Below, one piece after another: positions 1 to 10,936 of a DNA stretch of 64,000 nt. The stretch is from the NCBI GenBank assembly GCA_950106755.1, contig OX467083.1:49924555-49988554 (forward strand). The letters are read 5' to 3'. This DNA is from Climacium dendroides. Lineage: Eukaryota > Streptophyta > Bryopsida > Hypnales > Climaciaceae. Every line of letters starts with the position of its first letter. Positions within the stretch are counted from its first letter, which is position 1. The position numbers were made by a program, and so were the translations under genes. The notes beneath the pieces are model-generated. The model was given only the letters and a program-made list of their open reading frames with translations. It ran no database searches and was not told the origin of the DNA.

Positions 1-500
1 AAAACTTGACACAAGGTGTGAACATGTACCACCTTAGTGGGAATTTAATATTTTTCCAATGGGGTGTCTAGATCAAAAGTTATGTTGCCTTGAACTTTTT
101 GGATAGCTTGGGTAGCTTCAAAAAACTTTTGCAAAACTCCTTATTTTACTTCTGAAATTTGGTAGGTATATAAATTATTCTTTATAAAAAGAAAATATAA
201 AAAGAACCCATATGTAGTGTAAATATCTCACTCTAGGAGGAGTTAAAGGTTGCTGGCCTTATCAAGCAAGGTTGAAAAAAGACTTTTTCTTCCAACTTAA
301 AACATTGTAATCTTTCAATCCATGTGGTTAAAGTTTTTAAATTTTTTTTCACACATTCCCATAGTAATTTAGTACAAATTTGTATTGTTGAATTTGGAAA
401 AAAAAATCATTTTTTTTCACTACCCTAAAAAGTAGCAATTTTTCACAATTTTTGCCTAAAATATGTCTTTGGACTTCAGGGGTTAAGTCTATGAATTTGG
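1..500 (+). repeat. Interspersed repeat R1, copy A (uninterrupted)
   Basis: This AT-rich stretch matches, in order, 42100-42186 joined to 44842-45180. Shared landmarks are AGTGGGAAT near base 38, CTTTCAATCCATG near base 313, CACTACCCTAAA near base 418 and GGGGTTAA at 479. Copy A is continuous across base 71-73 (GAT), where copy B carries a 2.65-kb insertion. No coding capacity is visible. The left end lies outside the window and the family is not identified. Confidence 0.75.
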
Positions 501-574
501 GAATTTGAGGTCTTTGATTGCAAATGTGAATTCAAAATTTGCAAATTTTATCATGTGTGGCAAATAAAAAATTC

Positions 575-965
575 CCCAGGGTAAATTCACCCGGACTTCC
601 TAGGACGTGTTTAGCGTCCTGCGTAACCAACTACTCATTGCCGGTTTGTTTGTCACCGGGGACGGGTGGAGACGACTGGACCCCCGGACACGGTATCGCT
701 TGTCAGTTAACCCCCCCAAACCCTAAGTTACCCATCCCAAGCTTCTGCAGCAGGAGCGAAGAGCATTCTAGAAGCAGCCTGCCAGGCCAACCTCTCTGTT
801 TCGGACGGTCCTTCGCAATCTCGTTGCTCTGCCCCAATTGCTCTGTCTCTTGTTTTCTTCGTCCTCTTGCCCCCTTCCTGCATTAGCCTGCCGCTCTCCT
901 TTCTGCGTCTTTGTCTTGAACTTGGTGCTTGGTGCTTGTCCGATCGAGAGGCGAGGCGGACCAAG
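575..965 (+). promoter_or_regulatory. CPN10 promoter/5' UTR region
   Basis: Composition switches sharply at about base 575 from AT-rich repeat to GC-richer DNA that runs into the CPN10 start codon. This is the expected place for the core promoter and 5' UTR. I see no convincing TATA box and cannot place the transcription start. Only the compositional change and position support the call. Confidence 0.35.
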
Positions 966-1718
966 ATGTCGTCGCTCGTGTCGGCCGCGAAGAGGTTGAG
1001 GCCCTTGTTGGATCGAGTGCTGGTGGAGAAAGTGGTGCCGCCCACCGTGTCTGCCGGGGGCATTCTTCTTCCCGAGACCACGACGAAGGTACCTCACTCA
1101 CTCTCCCCGCCATACTCTGGAAGAAGCAACCATTGTCTGTTTGCATTCCTACAGAGCATGCAGACACCCACTATTAGGTCTCTCTGGAGAGAACAATGTG
1201 GGGGACAGGAGATGGCAAGGGCAGTAGGACTGATCTCATCATCATCGGTTTGGATGTGCAGTTGAATTCAGGAACGGTCATTGAAGTCGGTCCTGGTATT
1301 AAGAACAAGGAAGGAAATCTTATCCCTCTGGACGTGAAACAGGGTGACCTTGTGCTTCTTCCAGAGTATGGCGGCAGCCACGTCAAACTTGAAGGCAGAG
1401 AGTAAGAGCACTGAGCTTGCGATAAGCAGGCAACCATGGTTTTTTTTTTGCTTCGGTTCCGTTTCAAAGTCCTGGGGATGCTGTTCACAGGGTGCACATG
1501 CAGTGGATCTTTTGATGTTTGCTTCGTTAGTGTGGGTTTATGTGGCGAGGGCGTTCTTGCAAATCACCTAAATAGAACATGGCATTTGATTCTGCACTTA
1601 ATTGCCACCTGCAATCTGAAGAGATAGTGCATGTGGTGACACTAACTACTCCGTGTAATGTTGTTGCAGGTACGTGCTGTATCGCCACGACGATCTTTTG
1701 GGGATTTTAGAGGAATGA
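966..1718 (+). CDS. CPN10: 10-kDa co-chaperonin (GroES/Cpn10), mitochondrial type
   Basis: Three coding exons, 966-1088, 1262-1401 and 1670-1718, join in frame into a 103-residue protein, the usual length for a single-domain Cpn10. All introns are GT-AG. The N-terminus has the GroES start (RPLLDRVLVEK, residues 12-22), followed by the mobile loop GGILLP (31-36) that docks on the Cpn60 ring. Exon 2 carries the barrel strands (NSGTVIEVGPG, GDLVLLPEYGG). Exon 3 ends with the typical terminal strand YRHDDLLGILEE. The protein caps Cpn60 in ATP-driven folding. The single domain and lack of a long transit peptide indicate the mitochondrial matrix form rather than the double-domain chloroplast Cpn20. 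The start is the first ATG in the conserved frame and sits in a GC-rich context. All key residues are present, so it looks functional. Confidence 0.95.
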
Positions 1719-1892
1719 GTTTCTGCAAAGAGCCTGGAATTTTTAGCGCGAGCGGCCTGGTTTAAGCACTGGTTGTGGGTAGAATTTAGAGACGGTGCTT
1801 CTTGAGTAAAGATGCTGTTAATTTTTCTATGAGGATAAAGTTGTGAAGGTTTTTGGCTCGCAGTGTGTGCAAGTTTCTGCTGCTTTTTCTGT

Positions 1893-1961
1893 GAAGTCTT
1901 GCACATCTTTTCGGAGATGAAATTGAACCTTCAAAATGAGAGAAAAGATGTGCAAGACTTC
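1893..1961. repeat. Short perfect inverted repeat downstream of CPN10
   Basis: A 19-base arm at 1893-1911 (GAAGTCTTGCACATCTTTT) is exactly complementary to 1943-1961, with a 31-base loop. It starts 175 bases after the CPN10 stop, so it could lie in the 3' UTR or act as a 3'-end structure. No repeat-family assignment was possible. Confidence 0.6.
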
Positions 1962-2117
1962 ATTTTTCCTTTGAATGCTTTCGAACCATTGGTTGCATTT
2001 AGGAACCAAACCGGACCCAGGTGATACGGCCGGGGTGAACCGACCCCCTCGCTCGTCCTCCCATGGATGGCGGGAGGGATGGGGTAACGAGATTACCCTG
2101 CGTCGTTCGCCTGTGTG

Positions 2118-3265
2118 GTTCCCTTGCAAGCTTCTCCTATGAGGTTCCCTCAGTCGATGCCGCAGCTGCGTTAATGCCAGAGCGCACCAAGAATAGATTG
2201 CCGCGGAGATTCGAGTGAGCAAGAAAGACATGCTCTGCGAGACTATTCAATTTCCGTGCCTCTGCTACTCTGAATGGAGCTCTTCAACCTTCTCGAACAT
2301 GAAGCTCGGCTCCTTTCAGAGAAGGATTGATATTTTTCTTTCTGTTGTGTGAGCGGTATGTGATTCTTTGCGTTTTTGACGGAAGAGTTGCTGGTGGTAC
2401 ATTCAGTAGTGGAAGAAGATGAGTCCCGGGATCCAGTATTTCAGTGTAAACTAGTAGTTTAGTTCTATAGTGTAAGCTTTAGTCTGAAGGGGTTGTAGGT
2501 TTTGGGTGGTGTAGAACCTCGATACATAGGGACTCTTCTTGCACAGATGGATCGTCGTCTGTGTGGTGATCAGACTCGGATAGATGCGGCATCTTTCCTC
2601 AATGTATACTGGTTGCCCACTTTTGCCATGGTTTGTGAGTTGTTTGGTTTGGTCCAGCATGATGTACTTCGCCATGGTTTTTGAGGAGCATGTTGTGGTG
2701 AGCATTTCTTTTGGCATAGCATGGTTTCTGAGATCCCTGTTTTGGTTGAGCATGTATTTGGTATGGATTTTCAGATTAGCAGCGACACGGAAATTGCATA
2801 GTCTCGCCTGGAGGATTGACTGGCGTCTGCGCCATTCCTCTCCAGCTTCAAAATATGCTTCAAACTCGCAAAAAAGGACTCGCATCCTGAAATCAAAGGA
2901 CAAAACAATGTTAGGGACGAATGCTTGGAAAACGCAAACACAAGAGTAAGAACTTGGCTATGGCTATACTGTTTGCAGTTGGATTTGCAGTTTCGATCTG
3001 GCTATGGCTGTTGGTTTTACCTGTTTGATTTACTCGGAGGTCACGATGATGGCGGAGCAGGGGTCAGTGCCACTGCAGTCCGATGTAGCGAACTGAAGTC
3101 GTAAAGTATTCCAGGCGAGACCCAGCTCATCTCCGCGGCAAACTTCTCCACCGACATCTCCTGCGAGCTCAGCTGCGCGAACTCTCACTCAAATCTCCGC
3201 ATTGCAGCAATACGAGCTGCGGCATCAATTGAGGGAACCTCGCAGGGGAACGATGTAGGGAAACT
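2118..3265. repeat. Pair of inverted gene-like fragments
   Basis: 2118-2220 (+) and 3183-3265 (-) are diverged inverted copies of one segment. Both contain GAGGTTCCCTCA, GATGCCGCAGCT and a closing GAGATT(C/T)GAGTGA. On the minus strand the second copy reads CEVPSIDAAARIAAMRRFE then stop. The first copy encodes a similar but altered peptide (YEVPSVDAAAA). This looks like a duplicated scrap of coding sequence or the ends of a small inverted element. No known domain was recognised. The roughly 950 bases between the copies show no supported gene. Confidence 0.4.
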
Positions 3266-4500
3266 TCGTTGCCTGGATGAGGGGATTCTAGCTTTGCAGC
3301 TACGATTAATTTCAGATTTTGTACACAAAATCGATCTTTTTACTGATTGAAATAAATTATATGTCATATATAACTTTGCACTGGTAGTAAATTTATTACA
3401 AAATCACTAGAAACACCAAGGAGAAGAATTGCATTGGGAAGTCAGATCGGCGATCAAGAGGATTGGAAAGAGTAGAACGCAAATGACAAAAGCAAGCTCG
3501 AATGCAGAAAATGATGTCTCAAAGCGTACCGGATAGGATGGGAGCTTCGAGCAAGCGGAGCGAGCGATCTGCTAGGGGAGGTTGCAACATGCCAATGCAA
3601 TGGTGAGGTCTTTCATGAAGTGTGAGCTCTCTCTGTAAGAAAGTAATGTAAGTTACATGATACAGTTCGAAGGTCTTCCAAACAAGAACGAAGTTCACTT
3701 CCTTCACTTCTCACACTTCAAGGTCTAAGTTCTCTCAGTGTTGCGAAAGTCTGAAACCTGAACTCCCAGTACATTAAAATTGGTAAATAGTGTTGTGTGA
3801 TAATTAGTGTTGTCCCTTGTTTTTTACCCCAACACTATTTTCCAACTTATGTGTAAATAGTGTTGGGGCCCTTCCCTCTCGCTGTCAGATTTTTGTTCTT
3901 TCTTGGAATGCTCTAAATTTTGCCGACCGTCGGTGATTTTCTGGCCCTTCCTTGGAAAAATACAATTTTTGTCTTTTGTTGCCTTCTCCCGGCCCTTCCC
4001 TGCCGGAGCTTCAATTTTTTAGCCACCTTGCGGAATTGCAATTCTTGCCTTCTTGTGGATGTTCAATTTTTGCCTACCCGTGGGGAAGTGGAGAGCTCCC
4101 GGTGGCGACCTCGCGATAGGAGTAAAGGAAGTGAAGTGAAGGATTTTTTTTTGGGGGGGTATACTTCCCGGTTTCCCGCCACCGCTCCAATTCAAACTTC
4201 CCCGCTTGGATTCCCACCGCTCTAATTCGAACTTGCGACATCTAGAACTTTTCATTGAGGTATGTGTTTGGGACATGGATGACACCATTGAATTTGTCTT
4301 TCCTTCCCCTATTTCCTCTAAAAAATTGTTTTTTTTTTGTCGCCATTTTTTTCTCAAGCTACATTTCCACTGTTTTTTTGGTAGCCAACCATGGACCGCC
4401 TTCCTCTTGCTGAAATTTCTCTCAATGTCCCTCCACGCCGTCTTCAGCAAGTTTCCAGCCTTGCTACTCGCCGCTCTGTCACTTCTTTGATGAAAATCTC

Positions 4501-5235
4501 ATGGAAAACTTAGATGAAACACATTTCATTGTCAATCTTAACAATGGCCGAACTTTAGGGTTTAGGGAAGACACAACTATCAAATATGCTGAAGTTGTCT
4601 CGGGTGGGGAGTCCATGACCATGGTGGTTCGCATTTCCGGAGGACGTCGTGCCACAATAGAAGCTCCTATGTTCATTTTCTCAAATGAAAATAGGAGCTA
4701 TCCTGTACGGAAGGTGATTGATAATATTTCGAGGGTTTCTTATAAAACGGATCCTAAAGGTTGGATGGACCAAACCATCTTCCCCGAATACTTTTTAGAA
4801 CCTCGTGCATATCAAGCCGATCTTCATCAACGCATGAAAATCATATGGCTTGATAATTGTAGCGGTCATATTGTGACACCTAGATTGGCTGTTGTTCTAG
4901 CTGCCAAAAACATAGTTTTCAGATTTCTACCTCCATGTTCTACTCACCTTTGCCAACCAATAGATATTTTTCTCATTTCAAAAATTAAAGATGCATGGAC
5001 AAGACGGTGGGAAGCCAAGAAAATTGAGTTGATATAACAAAATGCTTGGCAAAATGTACCCCGAGCAGATGGACAATGGTCAGGAAAGTTGACAAATCCT
5101 GGAAAACGTTTTTTCCTACAATTGGCTGCTGATAGTGTAGAAGATGTTAATCGAGAGGTAGATTGTGACAACATATCCTATGTTAGAAAAGCCATGATTC
5201 GTTGTGGCTTAACATTAGGACTTGATGGATCTTGA
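4501..5235 (+). pseudogene. DDE-superfamily (pogo/Tigger-type) transposase, broken
   Basis: The frame opens at 4501 and reads 178 codons to a TAA at 5035-5037. It then continues in the same frame through recognisable sequence to a second stop near 5235, so the first stop is probably a nonsense mutation. Catalytic-core landmarks are NLDETHF (first Asp), IWLDNCSGH (second Asp) and QPIDIFLISKIK (third acidic position, typical of DDE_1/pfam03184). The N-terminal pogo-family helix-turn-helix is not seen in frame: upstream at 4391 an ATG opens another frame for about 36 codons with no clear homology. The protein is truncated and interrupted, so it is not expected to be active. Confidence 0.85.
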
Positions 5236-5448
5236 AGTGTAGGACAATTGTTTCCACATCTCCAAGAGATAATTGCAAAACATTTGCAATACTTCCAAGG
5301 GCAAGAACTGCCCAATTTCAATAGGGCAGTTTAAAAATCCTTTTTGATATTTTACTATATTTAAAAAAAAAATTTGATCTACAACTAGGATTCTTATGTT
5401 GTTTTCTGGTTGTTGCTATATTTAGCAACTTATACATATACTATGAAA

Positions 5449-5628
5449 AATTCCAGCATTTCTATGCTTATTCCAGCATTTCTGTGCTTATTCCTACATT
5501 TCTGTGCTTATTCCTGCATTTCTGTGCTTATTCCAGCTTTTCTGTGTTTATTCCAACATTTCTATGATTATTCCAACATTTCAGTGATTATTCCAACATT
5601 TCAGTGATTATTCTAGCATTTCAGACAC
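5449..5628 (+). repeat. 20-bp minisatellite, about 9 copies
   Basis: About nine head-to-tail copies of a 20-base unit (consensus TATTCCAGCATTTCTGTGCT) with 0-4 changes each. It lies between the transposase relic and the right TIR of the 3772-5837 element, so it is internal to the transposon. There are no unique spacers between units, so this is not a CRISPR array. Confidence 0.9.
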
Positions 5629-6268
5629 TGCTTTTTTTCCACCATTCCAACTTCTAACATTTTATTACCATCTAACACTAAATGCACTCTCTTACAAATG
5701 CTAAAATGATTAGATTTTACTATAGAGCTAAAATAGTGTTAGAATGGGGTAATTTTCATTCAACACTAACCTTGCAAATCACAATTAGTGTTAGTCTTGA
5801 CAATTAGTGTTGCCAACACTATTTACCAATTTTAGTGTAGTGTAGCTCAAATCATGGGAGCCCATTCGACTTTGCCTCTTGTATGAAACCATATTGGGTT
5901 TTTTAACTTCCCGTCTGTTTGTTTTTTGCTTTTTTAGAAACAAGCGTGTTGAACAACACACTAAGGTAAATCAGCCTATTGTAGTCAGAATTAGAAATTC
6001 AGCCACATGTTGCTAAAATTTTAGATGTCTCTATTAGTGAGAGCAATTGAAATTGTATTTTTCCAACAAAGTATGGATTTGTTATAAATTTTTGAAGTAT
6101 TCAGCCCAAAAGAATCTACATATCATTCCATCGCCAACAAAATTTGACTCCATGATGCTCATGTCATTCACCCAAAGCAGTTATGAATATTTTCTATAAA
6201 AAAAAGACTAAAAAGTCATTTTTGACATTGAATTCCCTCTAGAAAGTTGAAGCCTCCTAATGAGGTCA

Positions 6269-6429
6269 CACTACAAGAAAAAATGTCCGAATTGACATGT
6301 CCAAATTAACTAACATGTCCAAATTGACAAAAAATTGACAAGAAAATGTCCGAATTGACAGAAAAATGTCCAAATTGACCCATCCAAATTGACCAAAAAC
6401 ATCCAAATTGACATTGCTTCCTTGTAGTG
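6269..6429. mobile_element. Small TIR element (CACTACAAG ends)
   Basis: A 161-bp segment begins CACTACAAGAAAAAATGTC and ends with the complement of CACTACAAGGAAGCAATGTC. Between the ends the phrase TGTCC(A/G)AATTGAC recurs about six times in direct orientation. CACTAC ends suggest a CACTA-like MITE, but flanking 3-bp duplications do not match (TCA on the left, ATC on the right). The flanks 5840-6268 and 6430-7215 are AT-rich and show no gene or recognisable element. Confidence 0.55.
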
Positions 6430-7216
6430 ATCACTAATCAATCCATGGCTGTCATTTCTTACATGCATCAAGGCCAAAATTTCACATAATGAAGAAAAAG
6501 TACTCCCTAGTCAACCACAATGGGTCATCTGACCACAATAGGTGGTTCACCATACAAGGGGTTCCATCAAGTAGAAAGGTTGATTTCATGTTAGATAAAC
6601 CATGCCATTCAGTTTGGGTACCTTTCCACCATCATCCAGTAGTTTAGGTCATCTTGGACAAACTTCCCATCTTTAACTTGGAACCTCTGCTCATATATAA
6701 GGTAAACCAGCCCATGATAGGTGAACTTTCTAATACAAACATCTATCAAATAACCCATTGCACTTTTCCATCAATCTATGTTATTTTTTTTTAATTAATG
6801 TAAAGAAGACTTCATTTCATATGTTAATGACTAAAATCAATGTTTTGCGTGATGGTGATAGAGATGTTAGAGACTATTTTAGAAACTTGCAATTCATTAT
6901 ATGAACTACCTTTTTTTTCATTTCTTTATGTCATGTCCTTGTTAGAAAATATTTCAACTATGTTAAGAAATATTATAATTGCATTAGGTGGTTTAATGAC
7001 CACCATGGGTATAGTTATTGATGGCTTTGGAGGTAGTCTAAAGACTATTTTGAACCATTTGGCTAGTTCACTTCAAAGATTTGTAACAAATTCATACTTT
7101 TAGTTGTTCTCCCCATTTCTCATGTTTGCCTATATATGAAAAAAAAATTAAATTTTTTCAAATATGTCAACAAGGCAAACCAGTCCATTTGTCTGTCATA
7201 AGTTGGTTTGACCTTA

Positions 7217-8782
7217 GGGTGGGTTTATACTGTGCCTAAGGCCGGATGGATTTGCCTTCAATCCGGCCCCACTTTTTCCATCCAGCCCTAGTTAACGTAA
7301 ACCCCTTGGGCTGGATTCTAGGGCCGGATTTCCAATTCATGTGTTCTTGGATTTTCTCAATTCTCAATTAAAAAAAAATATATATATATGCATGTTTATC
7401 TTCTTTTAAAAAAAAATTAAAAACAAAGATTTTTTTTTCTTCTTTTTCCTTTTTGTTCCTATATATTTTATTTCTAAAATAAAAAAGAAGTTTATTTATT
7501 AATTACTTAAAAAAAAAGAAATTTAATGTTTTAGTTTTCCTCTTATATAGAATATGCATTTGTAATCAACATGTTTAATGCTAAAACATAGGTACTTTAT
7601 TGTAGTCACTTAGATGATGATTTTCCTTTAAAGTTAAAAAAAATAAATACATAAGGGAGTTTGCTCTAAAAACACCCATGCTCTAAGAGTGATCATGACG
7701 GAGAGGTACATTTTGCTTTATTGAATGTACTAGCACATTTTAGGACATGGTTACTTTTAATGACCGTTGCCTTTCAACTTTAAAATTTTTTATAATTAAT
7801 TACACAAAGATATAAAAAATATGAAGCAAATCAAGTCACCAAAAAAATATAAGGATAAAGGGCCTAACATGCATTTCAAAATCTACTCTACAATTTTTTA
7901 AATGAATCTTTAATGTGATTTTTTCTCCAAGATTTAGTGTATTTGAGGCTCATTCCAAAAGCCCTCAACACTATGAAAGTCAAGTTTGTGATGGACACTC
8001 TTGTACAAAATCTTGAATAAAAAAATCATAATCAATCATTTTGAAAATTGGATTTTTGATGCTAAAATTAGACTTAAAATAGACTTTAAAATATATATAA
8101 ACTACTAAGAATAGCAACTTCATTAAGTTTTATTAGACTTCAAAGTATTGTTCACACCAAAATTTTGTGTCTTGGGAACAACTCTATCAAATAAACATGT
8201 ACCAAATTCCAAATAAAAATAAATCTTATGTTGAGTCAGTTAAAAATGATTGAACCAAATAAACTTTAAAATCTCATATTCAGCTAAGAACAATTTTATA
8301 GTACATATATTATATTATAATAAGTTTATATATCATATTATAATGAGTTTATATAATGTAATATAAACTGTGTACACTTAGTCTGTTCCAAAGCTCCCAA
8401 ACTCAGTCCACTTCTGTTTCTGTTTCAAAGCTCCCAAACTTGGCAGTCCACTGCTCCCAATTTCAAATTGAAATATTGACAATAGATCAAGCTCCAAAAA
8501 TTTAGCAATGCATATTGGTGGAAGTTTCTTGAGCTCACAATCAACAAGCACGCACCAAAATAAAAAACAAAAGACTTTGCATAGCTAGACGGTGGAGATT
8601 TGTACAATCCAATGGAGGAGCCCAATCCAGCCCCAATCCGGCCCTAAATGGGAGTTCGGGCCACCCAAAACCTCGTCCCAATTTCTCCTTTGGGGTCGGA
8701 TGGTTTGGCGCCAAAATCATGCCACCTAAGGCGACACGTAGGATGAGTTGTAGTTCCATCCGGCCCCAAGTATAAACGCCTT
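7217..8782. repeat. Possible 1.57-kb inverted-repeat element with GC-rich ends
   Basis: The left end (from 7217) reads GGGTTTATACT, then a GGCCGGATGGA block. The right end (8753-8782) carries the reverse complement, TCCATCCGGCCCCAAGTATA followed by AACGCC. Internal and flanking copies of ATCCGGCCC(C/T)AA occur near 7260, 8635 and 8853, against an AT-rich background. An old TIR element or nested pair is plausible, but no clean target duplication was found. The interior includes repeat R3 (7800-8170) and otherwise shows no coding sequence. Confidence 0.35.
7800..8170. repeat. Interspersed repeat R3, copy A (empty-site copy)
   Basis: This is an inverted, diverged copy of the DNA flanking the 14070-16469 transposon. 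Complements of TTTAGCATCAAAATT, TTGATTATGATTTT, GTTGAGGGCTTTTGG and AAAAAATCACATTA occur here in one unbroken series. At 7935-7936 it has a single TA where the other copy carries the 2.4-kb insertion. It therefore serves as a natural empty site. Confidence 0.8.
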
Positions 8783-10090
8783 GGGCCGAATTTGGAGAAA
8801 TTGAGCACTCCTATTGGTTCAAACTTGGAGAGTTCCGGCCGGCCCTCAATCCGGCCCCAAATATAAGAGCTGGGCTCCATTGTCCTCCGAAGGTCCAGAG
8901 TCTGGACGGGGCCTAGACCTCTGAACTGGGGGGGCTCCATTGGGCTCTTGACCTCCGGATGGGACGTTGCTTTTGGGGAAATCGCTTTTACCATCTACTT
9001 GCCAACAACCAAGTTCTTGTAGTGGAAAGATTGCCCTTCTTTTTTTAATTTAAATATGATTTTAAAATGGAAAATGATTTTAAAATGATTTAAAAATAGA
9101 AATTATTTTTTAAATGATTTGAAAATAAAAAATAATTTGGAAATGAAAAATGATTTAGAAATTAGCCCTTGAGATTATTGAATACTGTTCCTGCACATTG
9201 TTTCTTTTTCAAGAATTCAAAATCATGAGTATTAATTTCATCTTAACTAGTGTTCCTTGTCCTCTTGTTCCAAAAACCAAGAACATGATTTGTAATTCTT
9301 AATGTTGTAGGCAAACCTAAATCGAATATATTTATTATGCATGAAGCAGTGTATAGACTTTGTTATGGTGTGAAAGGTTTTGTTCTTGATATGAAAAGAA
9401 GTAAAGAGTAAATTGAATTTTTTTAATTTAAAAATTATTAAGAATTCCATAACTTCCACACCTTATGTCAAAACGTCATGAAATAAAGTCTATGAAGCCC
9501 TCTTTTAGAAAACTTTTCAATGGTGCATGCAAGATGGTTGGAAAAATCAGAATCTTTTAATAGTAAAACCCAAATGCACACAAAACAAAAACATATAATA
9601 TGCACTAATTTCATTGCATTTTAATTTGAAAAGGCTTTTTCTCCATTTTCTTAATGTTAGAACGACTGATCTTTTAATAACTAAAATGTGATTTCAGTAT
9701 CAAAGACAAATTACAAAGCGTTTAGGAAGAACGATGTTCAAACATATGGCAAAACAGGTGACTGAAAGAATTAAAGAGGCACGGGAAGAAGGCTCAGGGC
9801 TCGAGCCAGGTTGGGACTCGAGCTAGGCTCCCAAGCTCCCTCCATCTAGTTGAATGAACCAACCAGTGCATCTGCCCCTCTTTTAGCTTCAGTAATTTAG
9901 TAGCTTGTCATTATTTTCCTTCAAAAAGGATGTCCGGGCTTGCCCTGCAATTCCGATTTGCAAGGCCCTGAGCCTGGCCTGGCCGGACGTCCAGGGAGAA
10001 TCCAAAACCTGATGGAGCCCTCCCGGACCTCCAAGTTCTGGACCTCCGGGCCCTCAATGGAGCCTGGCTCTAAACCGGCCCTGAAGCGAA
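8783..10090. other. Intergenic: GC-rich patches around AT-rich DNA, no gene
   Basis: 8783-8960 and 9925-10090 are GC-rich islands with repeated phrases such as CCGGCC, GGACCTCC and GGTCCAGAGTCTGGAC. Between them, 9030-9920 is AT-rich with degenerate AAATGATTT runs near 9050-9160. No reading frame, RNA gene or element boundary is convincing. TTCTTGTAGTG at 9014-9024 resembles the end of the element starting at 6269, but the pairing is unproven. Confidence 0.5.
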
Positions 10091-10099
10091 TACTTTCCA

Positions 10100-10936
10100 G
10101 AGCCTTGTCTGAATAGTTTCATGTGCGATGCGGGAAGGCTGGCAACGAAGGACGTGGACGGCAGCCTGCGCGCCACAACGAGACGCCGTCAGTTGTCGCC
10201 GTCGCCGTCCCCGTCCCCCCGCCAGGCCTGGCTCGCTCGCTCACTCTCGCTCTTCGTCCCTGTCAGTTGTGTCCTCCGACGAACTTCTCGGCTGCCTTGC
10301 TTGTTCCTCCTCCCTGCCCTTTCCTTTCAGGTAATTTCACTTACGTAGGCGGTTGCTTGCGCCCTTCCCTTTCGTTGGTCTTTGACCCAGTTCTGTTATG
10401 TTCTGCGGTTCTCTCCTTTTTACCTTCCTTGAACTGGTAGGCGTTCCCGGCGAATTGCGCACGAATCCTGCCTGCCTGTTGGTGTTCTTCTTCCCTTCCC
10501 TTCTGTTGCATGTGCTTGCGGATGCGTGTCTTTCTGTTGGTAGGATTGGTGTTGGGGCCAGCCAGGTTAGGCTGGGTTTCTTCGGTTCATCTTTTGGGCA
10601 GTTCAGGAATGGAACAGGCGTGCGATGACGTCGACGTTCGTGGAAGTTGGGTTAGGTTAGGGATTCCTAGTTTGCAAGTTGGGTTAGGTGAGGGATTCCT
10701 AGTTTGCAAGTTGGGTGGCCAGCCGGGAGGAACAATCCTCCGCATTGTTCCCGTCAGAAAGAAATGCAGAGTAATAACTCCATGCTGATTGGAAAGCGAG
10801 TCGGTTGGTTTGTGCGAGGAGGATTGAATTTCGAGTGGGCGTGGTGGATATTGGCAGGGAGTAGCTTACAACCAGGCGTTCGTTCTTGGGATTTTGGAGG
10901 TGTCGATCGCAGGGAGGAATTCGTTCAGGGAGCACG
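10100..10936 (+). promoter_or_regulatory. CBP3 promoter/5' UTR region
   Basis: GC-rich DNA from about 10100 leads into the CBP3 start codon. A splice-donor-like TTTCAG|GTAATTTC at 10325-10336 could begin a 5' UTR intron, but its acceptor was not identified. A 32-bp unit (GGGTTAGG...TTTGCAAGTT) is tandemly duplicated at 10649-10712. No TATA box was recognised. Confidence 0.35.

Larger units (their letters stand above)
3772..5837. mobile_element. pogo-like (Tc1/mariner class) TIR transposon, 2.07 kb
   Basis: The ends are inverted repeats: CATTAAAATTGGTAAATAGT on the left, and on the right the complement of CACTAAAATTGGTAAATAGT. The element is bounded by the dinucleotide TA on both sides (3770-3771 and 5838-5839), the target duplication of the IS630/Tc1/mariner group. 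Subterminal regions repeat the motif ATTAGTGTT and its complement, as expected for transposase binding sites. The element holds a decayed DDE transposase (4501-5221) and a 20-bp minisatellite (5449-5628). Its TIRs and subterminal motif match the MITEs at 14070-16469 and 15567-15910. It is therefore the best candidate in the window for a relative of their autonomous source. Confidence 0.85.

Noticed and set aside
2451..2903. 150-codon minus-strand frame overlapping a plus-strand frame
   Set aside because: Both frames lack recognisable motifs, and the overlap and composition suggest chance.
5449..5628. Regular 20-bp direct repeats resembling an array
   Set aside because: Units abut without unique spacers and lie inside a eukaryotic transposon, so this is a minisatellite and not a CRISPR.
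6269..9024. A single 2.76-kb element with CACTACAAGAA ends
   Set aside because: The 11-bp ends match, but no target duplication is seen, and the closer partner at 6421-6429 shares more subterminal sequence.
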